Positions 8,158 through 15,749 of a stretch of DNA of 18,683 nt are shown here, piece by piece. The DNA comes from CAYJEQ01 sp964369235 (GTDB lineage Bacteria; Bacillota; Clostridia; Oscillospirales; Ruminococcaceae), in NCBI GenBank assembly GCA_964369235.1, contig CAYJEQ010000053.1, forward strand, positions 1 to 18,683, read 5' to 3'. The notes beneath the pieces are model-generated. The model saw only the letters and a list, made by a program, of their open reading frames with translations, did not search any database and was not told the DNA's origin. A program made the translations under genes and the position numbers. Each line of letters starts with the position of its first letter. Position 1 is the stretch's first letter.

Positions 8158-8421
8158 CTACCCATCTAAAATTTCAATTACAAACTTTGCACCTAACTTA
8201 AACCCTTTAGTATAATATTCAAGTATTGATGCTCAGTCCATTGCTGACTAAACATTTCGTAATTTAATTAATAAACTTTTCTTCTGATCATTTAAAGTTT
8301 CCATCAGCTTTTCTTCACACACTATTACAACTTTTATTGCTTATTAATACACTTCATTGTTTGCCAATAATTTTCCATTGGTACTAATGTGTCCGAAAAA
8401 TAATTCTTCAATCGCCTTCAT
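8158..8421 (-). pseudogene. Decayed small gene resembling DUF6809
   Basis: The minus strand starts with an ATG at 8421 and reads MKAIEELFFGHISTNGKLL, then stops at 8344. Further on, other frames read EEKLMETLNDQKKSLLIKL and then, past two in-frame stops and one extra base, GFKL-GAKFVIEILDG and a stop at 8158. The pattern MKxIEELxxGxIxPx ... EEKLxxxLNxxxKxL ... GFxLGAxxxxEIL is that of a clostridial family of roughly 90-aa proteins I recall as DUF6809. The remnant has the right total length (264 nt). It lies 35 nt downstream of the 435-aa hypothetical gene on the same strand. The family name is from memory; the broken state is visible directly. Confidence 0.65.
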
Positions 8422-8456
8422 TTTGACCATCCCTCTATTATCTTTATTATGGTCTA

Positions 8457-9764
8457 TTATCTTGTAACTGGTTTTGAGAGTCCATGATAATAAAGCATAT
8501 ATTTACACACATCATCATAAACCTTTGTAATCTCTTCCCTGCGTCTATCTGTATTAGAGATTTCTTTAGTTTGGTAAAAAAGCGTAGCATTATGATATAA
8601 CACCGCTAGGGGGCTTCGCTTATTATTATAATCTCCTAAATCTACTCCATTTAAAATACGATCCTCATAATGTAAAACACATTTTTCCAGATGTGCATAT
8701 CCTTTTTCTTCTTCGCCACATAATAAATCCCAAACACCCCAGAAATAATGGTCAGCTTTCCATGGGTCATTTTCATTTAGGCAATTTATTTGCCACATAG
8801 GTCTATTATTATATGGATTAATAGGGCCAGTTTCCACTGCTTTTAAGTAATCTATGCGTTCTTTAGCAAAATAGCACTCTAAGGAGCTTATCTTTTGCCA
8901 CTGGGGAAGTAAACCATCTGCTAAATACTCTAATATATCATCAAACTTTTCATTTATTTCCTTTATCACATCACTGTCTATTGCAGTTAAACCATATTGG
9001 ATAACACTCCAGTTTTTCATTACTTTTTCCCAAGTTTCCCCTAGTGCTATATAGGCAGGCGCAGACAAACTACCTGATGGTAATGCATAAATTGGACAGA
9101 TATAACAGTTTAGTGACTCATAGCCACCACCTCTAAAATACCCTTGAAACTGAATACTCCATACCAGTCCATTTTGCTCTTTTATAAAGGTATTCCCACC
9201 TGATTTTTTAAAACCATAAGCCTTAGCAAGTGGTGCTATTTTTTCTTTCATGTTTTCTTTTAAATGCAGTTTAAGCTGGGTACTGCATTCTTTAAACTGC
9301 TCTGTAGTTCTTGCCTTTTTATAGGTAAACTCTATTGGAGGTTTTTGCAAAGGTGGCGTTCCTAAAAAATCTCTCCAGTTAAACTGAATTGCTTTTGTAG
9401 GGTGGGATTTTAAATATTCCTCCCACTTACTTCTCTCTGTAATAGTTTTTTTATGAAAATCCTCTACAAGTCCTCTCCGTCTTTCTAAAGCTACTTCCTC
9501 TGCTTTAATTTTATAATAATTAGAAATATCCTTATATGGTCGCCCAGCTTGATAGAAAAAATACGCTACACTTTCCTGTACATCTACCATTCTAGCATAC
9601 CCTTCTAGTCCATTTACAGGCATCATTTTAAGTTGCATATGTGGATTAATATTTTTTTCTAAATGCTCTTTGTTATCATTCCACCAAATTCCCCAGTCTT
9701 TTGGCTCCACTTCTCCCTTTAATACTTCTAAAAATTTCTCTTTCATTTTATCTTTAAAACTCAT
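8457..9764 (-). CDS. Hypothetical protein with a DUF4304-like region
   Basis: This 435-aa soluble protein begins MSFKDKMKEKFLEVLKGEVE. The frame is open to 9842, but the ATG at 9764 has AGGTGGT 6 nt upstream and the extra residues look antisense to a relic, so 9764 is preferred. Residues about 165-290 (AYGFKKSGGNTFIKEQNGLVWSIQFQ) have the form of DUF4304 domains, in which a GFKK-x-G-x-x-F start precedes a strand rich in aromatic residues. The flanking parts are rich in Trp, Tyr and charged residues and I do not recognise them. There is no signal peptide or membrane segment. DUF4304-type proteins are often linked to immunity functions in polymorphic toxin systems, but no toxin is visible here and the role is unknown. 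Confidence 0.75.
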   Translation of the reverse strand: MSFKDKMKEKFLEVLKGEVEPKDWGIWWNDNKEHLEKNINPHMQLKMMPVNGLEGYARMVDVQESVAYFFYQAGRPYKDISNYYKIKAEEVALERRRGLVEDFHKKTITERSKWEEYLKSHPTKAIQFNWRDFLGTPPLQKPPIEFTYKKARTTEQFKECSTQLKLHLKENMKEKIAPLAKAYGFKKSGGNTFIKEQNGLVWSIQFQGYFRGGGYESLNCYICPIYALPSGSLSAPAYIALGETWEKVMKNWSVIQYGLTAIDSDVIKEINEKFDDILEYLADGLLPQWQKISSLECYFAKERIDYLKAVETGPINPYNNRPMWQINCLNENDPWKADHYFWGVWDLLCGEEEKGYAHLEKCVLHYEDRILNGVDLGDYNNKRSPLAVLYHNATLFYQTKEISNTDRRREEITKVYDDVCKYMLYYHGLSKPVTR

Positions 9765-9804
9765 ATTACAACCACCTATTCTATTTACTATAACTTTATA
9801 ATAA

Positions 9805-9915
9805 TATAAATTTGCTATTTCTGCGGTTGTTGCCAAAAGCAATGAGCAGAAAGCATCTAAAATCGCCCCTTGGAGGATAAATAACCGCAGTGCAACGGAG
9901 ATTATTTATATATAA
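9805..9915 (+). pseudogene. Possible relic of an oxaloacetate decarboxylase gamma-chain C-terminus
   Basis: A plus-strand frame between stops at 9802 and 9913 reads FAISAVVAKSNE..., then KIAPWRINNRSATEII and a stop. The layout AxSAxxA followed by a short linker and xPWxxxxRxxxI resembles the conserved C-terminal end of OadG-type subunits. It has no start codon, ribosome binding site or N-terminal membrane helix, so at best it is a fragment. The link to citrate fermentation (oxaloacetate is the product of citrate lyase) makes this attractive but does not prove it; chance similarity is possible over so few residues. Confidence 0.3.
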
Positions 9916-10024
9916 CTTTTATATTATACTATATTTTAAGATAATAAATCTATAAACATTTCCTTTTTACCTAGTATATTTTGCAAATTTACTTATGATG
10001 TAATTGTGATAATTTACCCCACAC

Positions 10025-10053
10025 TTGTATTTTGTCATATTTTCTGATATAAT
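10025..10053 (+). promoter_or_regulatory. Promoter of the lipid gene cluster
   Basis: TTGTAT and a perfect TATAAT are separated by 17 bp, with a TG one base before the -10 box (extended -10). The start codon of the first gene is about 75 nt downstream. No other comparable promoter is seen before 16920, so it probably serves all seven genes, although a second weak promoter in the gap at 11054-11166 cannot be excluded. Confidence 0.65.
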
Positions 10054-10127
10054 AAGCACAGATAAACACAAGGATTTTCTACATTTAATTATTGTTTGTT
10101 ATTTAATATAACTATTAAAGGAATCAT

Positions 10128-10481
10128 ATGAAAAATAAAACTTTTTTACAAAGTATCAAGTGTGCCATTGTAGGCTTTCAAAAAGCATATGTAACCGAAA
10201 AAAATTTTTTCTACTACACTGGTATTGCCCTATTCTTTTTTGTTTTAAATGTAATACTGGGCAGTAACCTTACAGAATATGCACTGTTTTCCATTACGGT
10301 TTCCAGTGTATTTGGTGCAGAGTTTTGCAATACTGCTATTGAGCATATCTGCAATTTTATACATGAAGATTATAACGATAAAATTAAAATAACAAAAGAC
10401 ATATCTGCCGGCGCTGTCCTTGCCTTTGGCTTAGGATTTTTTGCTGTTCAGGGAATTGTCTTAATACCTAAACTACTATGA
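10128..10481 (+). CDS. dgkA: DgkA-family lipid kinase (diacylglycerol or undecaprenol kinase)
   Basis: This 117-aa protein has three membrane segments, the usual size of prokaryotic DAGK proteins. The catalytic signature is present: E24 in TEKNFF, E65 and E72 in EFCNTAIEH, and K90-D91 in the following KDISAGAVLA. These enzymes phosphorylate a membrane lipid alcohol with ATP at the inner membrane face. Gram-positive members usually prefer undecaprenol, others diacylglycerol, and the substrate here cannot be told. AAAGGA lies 6 nt before the ATG. The stop overlaps the next start as ATGA, so it is translated together with the CDP-lipid synthase-like gene, which would use its product. Confidence 0.9.
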   Translation: MKNKTFLQSIKCAIVGFQKAYVTEKNFFYYTGIALFFFVLNVILGSNLTEYALFSITVSSVFGAEFCNTAIEHICNFIHEDYNDKIKITKDISAGAVLAFGLGFFAVQGIVLIPKLL

Positions 10482-11053
10482 TAAATATATACATAACTAT
10501 TATGCCAATTATATTTGGTGGGGTTGCTAATATGATTTTTACTAAAACTGATTTTTATAAAAATCACAGCCACCCAATTGATAACAATATAAAACTACAA
10601 GATAATCAGCCTATTTTTGGTAGTAACAAAACCTGGATAGGTTTTATTTCTATGGTGTTTTTCACTACTATTATTCAGCTATTGTGGGGACTTCACTGTG
10701 ACTACACAGGTATCAATACATTAAATGATTTTTATAATGTATATAGCAATACTCCCACCTATAATGTAACACTTGGTGCTTTACTGGGACTTACCTATAT
10801 GATTTTTGAACTGCCTAATAGTTTTATAAAAAGGCGACTTAAGATTAAGCCTGGGAAAACCCACCCCTCTACCATAGGAAGTATTTTCTTTGTAGTGGAT
10901 CAGTTTGATTCTGTTATTGGCATTGGAGTTTTACTCTATCTACTGTCAGACATATCACTAGTAAAAACTATACTATATATCCTAACAGGAGGGTTAACCC
11001 ATCTACTGGTAAACCTAATCCTATACAGGCTAAAAATTAGAAAAAATCTATAA
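10478..11053 (+). CDS. CarS/DUF46-family CDP-lipid synthase
   Basis: This 191-aa, multi-pass membrane protein resembles CDP-archaeol synthase (CarS), which activates a lipid phosphate with CTP. Visible signatures are PIFGSNKTWIGF (residues 45-56, matching the family GxxKTWRG motif), SFIKRRLKIKPG (115-126) and DQFDSVIG (141-148). The last two correspond to the KR and DxxD metal-binding region of the CdsA/CarS superfamily. The aspartate often found before the SFIKRR segment is replaced by ELPN. The gene overlaps dgkA by 4 nt and lies upstream of a CDP-alcohol phosphatidyltransferase, which fits a kinase to CDP-lipid to head-group order. A conventional CdsA is not present in the window. Substrate (diacyl, ether or prenyl lipid) is unknown. 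Confidence 0.8.
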   Translation: MINIYITIMPIIFGGVANMIFTKTDFYKNHSHPIDNNIKLQDNQPIFGSNKTWIGFISMVFFTTIIQLLWGLHCDYTGINTLNDFYNVYSNTPTYNVTLGALLGLTYMIFELPNSFIKRRLKIKPGKTHPSTIGSIFFVVDQFDSVIGIGVLLYLLSDISLVKTILYILTGGLTHLLVNLILYRLKIRKNL

Positions 11054-11166
11054 ATTACAAATTAGAGATAATCAAAACTAATCTTTAATACTATATTTAC
11101 ACCAATAATGGTGGAAAAGATAGAAAAGGAAAGTTTTGCTCATGGCTAATTACAAATATTAAAGGA

Positions 11167-11769
11167 ATGAATATTTTTATGATAATCGGCGAATATAATA
11201 AATCGGTTATACTTACATATATTGGAGTTATATCCTCTATAGTAGGCATCTACCTAGGATTAAATAATAACATGGACGGAGCTTTTCTCTGTCTAATTTT
11301 TTGTGGCGTCTGTGACTTATTTGATGGTGTAATAGCTAGAAGATGTAATCGCAGTGATAGAGCTAAAGCCTTTGGTGTACAGCTGGATTCCCTTGCAGAT
11401 GTAATGCTTTTTCTAGCTTTCCCCTCGGTGCTTGGCTTTTGTCTACTGGGGAATATGGGTGTTTTCACCATACCCTATGTAATTGCAGGTATTATCAGAT
11501 TAGCATGGTTTAATATAACTACCGCTTATACACCTGTTACCCATTTTCAGGGGCTACCTGTAACCTATAGTGCACTGATACTATCTGTATATTACTTTAT
11601 ATCTCAGCTTATTACATCTGTAGATATAACCCTTGGCTTTATACTGCTGTATATTATAATGGCAGTTGCATTTATCATTAATGTAAAAATCCCTAAGCCT
11701 CGTGGCAAGGCATACTTATTCTTTTCTCTACTTGCAGTAGTTACTGCTGTAGGCATAATAGTGGTATAG
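11167..11769 (+). CDS. pssA: CDP-alcohol phosphatidyltransferase, phosphatidylserine synthase-like
   Basis: This membrane enzyme of about 200 aa replaces the CMP of a CDP-lipid by a head-group alcohol. The full catalytic motif is present: D50-xx-D53-G54-xx-A57-R58, then G70-xxx-D74-xxx-D78. The FGVQLDSLADVMLF form is that of Bacillus-type serine-dependent PssA. The next gene is a phosphatidylserine decarboxylase, which strongly supports serine as acceptor. The start is uncertain: AAAGGA directly abuts the ATG at 11167, so the second ATG at 11179 (12-nt spacing, 196 aa) may be the real one. It lies 113 nt after the CarS-like gene, the largest gap within the cluster, which holds nothing I recognise. 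Confidence 0.9.
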   Translation: MNIFMIIGEYNKSVILTYIGVISSIVGIYLGLNNNMDGAFLCLIFCGVCDLFDGVIARRCNRSDRAKAFGVQLDSLADVMLFLAFPSVLGFCLLGNMGVFTIPYVIAGIIRLAWFNITTAYTPVTHFQGLPVTYSALILSVYYFISQLITSVDITLGFILLYIIMAVAFIINVKIPKPRGKAYLFFSLLAVVTAVGIIVV

Positions 11770-11772
11770 TCT

Positions 11773-12651
11773 ATGGGGATTTACTACAACCTGTCTGATA
11801 AAACTTTCGGCACTGAGGATACACCCTCCCAGAAAAAACTTAACTTTATGTACTATACGCCACTGGGACGAATACTGTTAAAGGCAGTTTTCGCCTCCCA
11901 TTGGTTTGCTTTTTTATCTGGGCTATACTACAGCAGTCCCCTATCTAAAAAATCATTAGAAAAATTTATTAACCAGTATAGTGTTGATCTCACCCACTGT
12001 GATAAAGATGATTTTGCTAGTTTTAATGATTTTTTTACCCGTAAGGAAAGCCGAAAATTAACCCTTAATGAGGATTATCTCATCTCTCCAGCTGATAGTT
12101 TTATGTCTGTATACACCATCAAGGATAACCTACAGCTAGATATTAAAAATAGACAGTATAGCATATCCCAACTGCTAAAAAACAGCAAATACATAGATAG
12201 ATTTAGAGATGGTATCTGCATAGTATATCGTCTTACCCTAAGTGATTATCATCGTTATATATTTACCAGTAGTGGCAACATAGTGGAAAACACCTATATT
12301 AAAGGCAAGCTACATACAGTGCGACCTATGGAAGGTAGCTGTCATAATTATTTTGAAAACTCACGAAACATTAATATACTAGAAACTACTAATCAAGGTT
12401 TAGTAGCACATATAGAGGTTGGCGCCATGCAGGTGGGCAAGATAGTAAACCACAAAACTAAGGGAGAATACAGCCTTTTAGAAGAAAAAGGTTATTTTCA
12501 GTTTGGTGGCTCTACTATAATACAACTATTTGAAAAAGATACTATTACTATCCATGATGAGATTACCCATCATAGTAATAATGATACCCCAGTAAAGATT
12601 AAACAAGGAGAAAGAATAGGATATGTTAAAACGACTAAATATATACTTTAA
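11773..12651 (+). CDS. psd: Phosphatidylserine decarboxylase proenzyme
   Basis: This 292-aa protein converts phosphatidylserine to phosphatidylethanolamine using a pyruvoyl group made by self-cleavage. The cleavage motif GGST is at residues 245-248, so Ser247 would become the pyruvoyl group. D108 (SPADS) and H160 (SDYHRYIF) match the Asp and His that complete the processing triad. The N-terminal FNDFFTRK stretch (84-91) is typical of the family. The ATG is 3 nt after the pssA stop, with no strong ribosome binding site, which suggests translational coupling. The 3' end overlaps the next gene by 29 nt. If the upstream enzymes act on diacylglycerol the product is ordinary PE; another lipid backbone is equally possible. 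Confidence 0.93.
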   Translation: MGIYYNLSDKTFGTEDTPSQKKLNFMYYTPLGRILLKAVFASHWFAFLSGLYYSSPLSKKSLEKFINQYSVDLTHCDKDDFASFNDFFTRKESRKLTLNEDYLISPADSFMSVYTIKDNLQLDIKNRQYSISQLLKNSKYIDRFRDGICIVYRLTLSDYHRYIFTSSGNIVENTYIKGKLHTVRPMEGSCHNYFENSRNINILETTNQGLVAHIEVGAMQVGKIVNHKTKGEYSLLEEKGYFQFGGSTIIQLFEKDTITIHDEITHHSNNDTPVKIKQGERIGYVKTTKYIL

Positions 12652-13516
12652 CGAAATGTACCCTCTAATACCACGATTAGCCCTTGGATATGTTATTTTT
12701 GGTGAAATATACTTTATATTACTGCTTAATAGCAATATAAGCAGTTTTACTTTAGGAATACAGGAAATTATTGGTGGTTTTACGATTTTTGCCTTTTTAT
12801 TATGGCTTAGAATTGCTGATGATTTTAAAGATTATGAGCTGGACTGTAGGCTATTCTCCCACCGTCCTCTCCCCTCTGGCAGAGTATATAAAAAAGATTT
12901 ATTATATTTTATAGTTACACTTAATATAGTTGTAGTTATCCTTAATGGTCTATTTATGCCTAATTTTTTGTTTTTTGTATTTCTTTATACCTATGGGTTT
13001 TTTATGGCAATGTGGTTTTTCAAAAAACATAAAATACAAAACAGCCTACCTTTAGCACTGATTACCCATAATCCAGTCCAGTTAATCCTTAATTTATACA
13101 TAATATCCTTTACAGTAATAAAATATAGCCTTGATGCTTTTAGTATCTATAATTTCCTACTGCTATTTACCCTTTATTTCCCTGCACTAATCTGGGAGAT
13201 TTCACGAAAGGTACGAGCACCAGAACAGGAAACAGAATATGTTACCTACTCTAAATTATTTGGCTACAAAAAACCAGTTAATTTCATCTTTATTCTAACA
13301 TGGGTGGACATTGCAACTAATATTCTACTGGTAATTAAGCTAAATGTAATTTCAGTAGTGTTACTACTTATAAATATACTGTGGATTAGCTATAAATTTA
13401 TACAGTTTAAAAAAGACCCTATGTGCTTTAAACTTGTGGACAAAGTAGAGAAATATACCTATATTCAGGAAAGTATAATGCTATTAACTATCCCATTATA
13501 CCTAATGCTACAATAG
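12623..13516 (+). CDS. UbiA-superfamily prenyltransferase-like membrane protein
   Basis: This 297-aa protein has eight or nine membrane segments. The first aspartate-rich motif of UbiA enzymes is present as D67-FK-D70-YEL-D74, followed by the characteristic RPLPSGRV (81-88). The second DxxxD motif is not evident; at the corresponding place is WEISRKVRAPEQETEYVTYS (191-210), so the family member is atypical. UbiA enzymes move a prenyl chain to an aromatic ring, glycerol ether or other acceptor. Digeranylgeranylglyceryl phosphate synthase of archaeal lipid synthesis belongs to this superfamily. The start overlaps psd by 29 nt and uses AAGGAG 12 nt upstream; the next ATG (12656) has no ribosome binding site. 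Confidence 0.75.
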   Translation: MLKRLNIYFNEMYPLIPRLALGYVIFGEIYFILLLNSNISSFTLGIQEIIGGFTIFAFLLWLRIADDFKDYELDCRLFSHRPLPSGRVYKKDLLYFIVTLNIVVVILNGLFMPNFLFFVFLYTYGFFMAMWFFKKHKIQNSLPLALITHNPVQLILNLYIISFTVIKYSLDAFSIYNFLLLFTLYFPALIWEISRKVRAPEQETEYVTYSKLFGYKKPVNFIFILTWVDIATNILLVIKLNVISVVLLLINILWISYKFIQFKKDPMCFKLVDKVEKYTYIQESIMLLTIPLYLMLQ

Positions 13517-13527
13517 GCAATATTAAA

Positions 13528-13542
13528 AGAGGTGATACTATC
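13528..13542 (+). promoter_or_regulatory. Ribosome binding site and AUC start of the dikinase-like gene
   Basis: AGAGGTG (13528-13534) is followed after 5 nt by ATC (13540-13542), in frame with the protein. No ATG, GTG or TTG in this frame lies between the previous gene and the conserved sequence. The first GTG (13585) has no ribosome binding site and would cut off conserved residues. Confidence 0.55.
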
Positions 13543-15711
13543 AAAAGCGAAAATTTAATTATACTAAAAAATAGTGGTTTTAATGTGCCAGAGTTTGTGG
13601 TATTATCTCCACCCTATGATTTTGATTTACCTACTTTTACTCAGGGAAGTTATGCAGTACGCAGTAGCTATTCCCTAGAGGACGGTAGTGACTATTCCTA
13701 TGCTGGACAGTTTGACAGCCTATTAAATGTGCCACATAATGAGCTTAAATCTGCAATAGATAAAGTGTCCAAAGGCGCTACTAAGGCTCTAGAGTATCAA
13801 AAGGCCAATAATATCAGTAGTGGTGTAGTTACTGAAGGCAGAATGGATATAATCATACAAAAAATGATAAACTCCGATTATTCTGGTGTGCTATTTACAG
13901 CTAACCCTCAAGGAATACTAAATGAAATGGTATTAGTAGTAGGTAAAGGCACTGGTAATCTAGTAGTTGAGGATAAAACTGATGTAACTAGCTACTACCA
14001 TAATAAGGACGATGAAAGTTATTATTTAGAGCAAAGTGGTAATTCTCCTAAAATTCCCCCTGAGATGGTGGAGGAGATTTTTGCTGTAGGCAGAAAGATA
14101 GAACAGCTTTTTGGGGATTATGTGGATATAGAATTTACTATAGAAAATGATATTCTTTATATACTACAAGGGAGAAAGATTACCACACTAAAAAATGATA
14201 CCAAAACAATACTGGATTCTAGCAATATATCTGAGAGCTATCCAGGGATTACCCTACCTACTTCCCAGTGTTTTGCTATATCTGTGTATCATCACGCCTT
14301 TTCCAGTGTTGTGTCCTTACTTTCAGGTAGTGAGGAGCTATCCAAAACCTTTGATATAGTCCTATCTAATATGGTATCTCCTGCTAATGGGAGAATGTAC
14401 TATCGTATAAGCAATTGGTACCACCTACTTAAAATACTACCATTTTCTAATAAAATAATACCAATATGGCAAGAGATGCTGGGAGTATACCAAAAAGATG
14501 TTGAGACTACCAGCTACCCTATACCAAATCTATTTACTAAAAGTAAAATAGCCCTTAGATTTATGGGTTACATGATAACCACCCCTAAAAAAATGTCACA
14601 GCTGAGTGTGTACTTTGATAGTGTATACAAAGAAAGCAAAAATAAAATCGCTAATTGTAGTGATAGCAGTGATTTATTACTGCTTTATCATGAGCTTATT
14701 GATAATATAGGTAGTAGATGGGGAATAACTTTAATTAATGATATGTATGCCTTTATCTATACTGCACTAGCAAAAAAGAAATACTCAGAGCAGTTAAATA
14801 ATATCTCCCAATTAGAAAGTCTTAAACCTATTAAAGCACTGGATAATCTATATGAAACATCCATAAATCATGGTGTAAGTTCCGAGGAGTATCTACAAGG
14901 CAAAAAAGACTATCTTGCTCTTTACGGGGATAGATGGTTAGAGGAGTTAAAGCTAGAAAGCCCTACCCTAAACACCAACCCTGAGCTATTAGAGCAGTAC
15001 CTTATGGACTACACTCCTACTACAATAGAAGTATCTAGTAAGAGTGTTAATTCACTATTTTTAAACTGTGCTAAAAAAGGCATATACAATCGTGAACTAT
15101 CTCGTATGAATAGGACACGATTATATGGGCTGGCTAGGGAAATCATTATTAAAATCGGTAAAAATCTACACAACCAACAGAAAATCTCCTGTCCAGCCGA
15201 TGTATTTTGGCTTCATATTGATGAAATAAAAAGGGCTATAGCTGGTGACTATGATGTTAAGACTTTAATTACCAGTAGAAAAATATCCTATAAAGAATAT
15301 GAAAACCTCCCTGCATATACAAGGCTTGTATACCTAGGAGAGCCTTTTAATAAACAGCTAACTACTGTCGAAAAAAGCCAAACCACTGCTAATACTTCAC
15401 AGCTTACAGGTACAGCTAGTTCTAAAGGAATGGTAACTGGAGAAGTTCTAGTGGTAAAAAACCCTAATGACTGTTTAGATACTACAGATAAAATCCTAGT
15501 TACCGAAATAACCGATCCTGGCTGGGTATTTCTAATTAGAAAAGCTAAGGGAATAATTGCCCAGAGAGGGTCAATTCTATCCCATACAGCAATTATAACA
15601 AGAGAGCTAGGAAAACCCTCAGTAGTAGGTGTAAAAAATGCCACTACCATACTAAAAACTGGTGATATAGTCAGGCTAGATGGCACTAAGGGCACCATCA
15701 CTATTATCTAA
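13540..15711 (+). CDS. PEP-synthase/rifampin phosphotransferase-like dikinase (AUC start)
   Basis: This 723-aa protein has the layout of enzymes that transfer a phosphate of ATP to a substrate through a phosphohistidine. The N-terminal ATP-binding part (about 1-215) has NSGFNVPEFVVL, YAVRSSYSLEDGS and SYAGQFDSLLNV, then VDIEFTIENDILYILQGRKI. The linker ESYPGITLPTSQC is typical of the rifampin phosphotransferase-like subgroup. The C-terminal swivelling domain has SILSHTAIITRELGKPSVVG, with H682 as the likely phosphohistidine. It is shorter than RPH enzymes (about 860 aa), mainly because the segment between NVPEFVVL and AVRSS is very short. The start is taken at an AUC codon behind AGAGGTG. The substrate is unknown; a hydroxyl on the cluster's lipid or head group is only a guess. 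Confidence 0.8.
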   Translation: MKSENLIILKNSGFNVPEFVVLSPPYDFDLPTFTQGSYAVRSSYSLEDGSDYSYAGQFDSLLNVPHNELKSAIDKVSKGATKALEYQKANNISSGVVTEGRMDIIIQKMINSDYSGVLFTANPQGILNEMVLVVGKGTGNLVVEDKTDVTSYYHNKDDESYYLEQSGNSPKIPPEMVEEIFAVGRKIEQLFGDYVDIEFTIENDILYILQGRKITTLKNDTKTILDSSNISESYPGITLPTSQCFAISVYHHAFSSVVSLLSGSEELSKTFDIVLSNMVSPANGRMYYRISNWYHLLKILPFSNKIIPIWQEMLGVYQKDVETTSYPIPNLFTKSKIALRFMGYMITTPKKMSQLSVYFDSVYKESKNKIANCSDSSDLLLLYHELIDNIGSRWGITLINDMYAFIYTALAKKKYSEQLNNISQLESLKPIKALDNLYETSINHGVSSEEYLQGKKDYLALYGDRWLEELKLESPTLNTNPELLEQYLMDYTPTTIEVSSKSVNSLFLNCAKKGIYNRELSRMNRTRLYGLAREIIIKIGKNLHNQQKISCPADVFWLHIDEIKRAIAGDYDVKTLITSRKISYKEYENLPAYTRLVYLGEPFNKQLTTVEKSQTTANTSQLTGTASSKGMVTGEVLVVKNPNDCLDTTDKILVTEITDPGWVFLIRKAKGIIAQRGSILSHTAIITRELGKPSVVGVKNATTILKTGDIVRLDGTKGTITII

Positions 15712-15730
15712 AACACAAATAATATCTACA

Positions 15731-15749
15731 GAGAGGAGGGACTATAATC
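15731..15749 (+). promoter_or_regulatory. Ribosome binding site and AUC start of the GNAT gene
   Basis: GAGAGGAGGG (15731-15740) is a near-perfect Shine-Dalgarno sequence. ATC stands 6 nt downstream (15747-15749) and ATA directly before it, only 3 nt from the site. The downstream frame has no ATG, GTG or TTG for more than 140 codons of protein-like sequence, so initiation at AUC (or AUA) is the simplest reading. Confidence 0.6.

Larger units (their letters stand above)
9765..10127. other. Intergenic region between the hypothetical gene and the lipid gene cluster
   Basis: This stretch holds the upstream region of the minus-strand hypothetical gene, a possible coding relic (9805-9915), a hairpin (9877-9909) within that relic, AT-rich sequence in which I see nothing, and the promoter at 10025-10053. 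Confidence 0.5.

Noticed and set aside
8000..8215. A 71-aa plus-strand open frame
   Set aside because: It starts inside a terminator hairpin, crosses the repeat element and is antisense to a recognisable relic; no ribosome binding site.
11107..11148. A 13-codon leader peptide (MVEKIEKESFAHG) upstream of pssA
   Set aside because: No convincing ribosome binding site or attenuator structure accompanies it.
15288..15701. A 137-aa minus-strand open frame
   Set aside because: It is the antisense shadow of the conserved swivelling domain of the dikinase-like gene.
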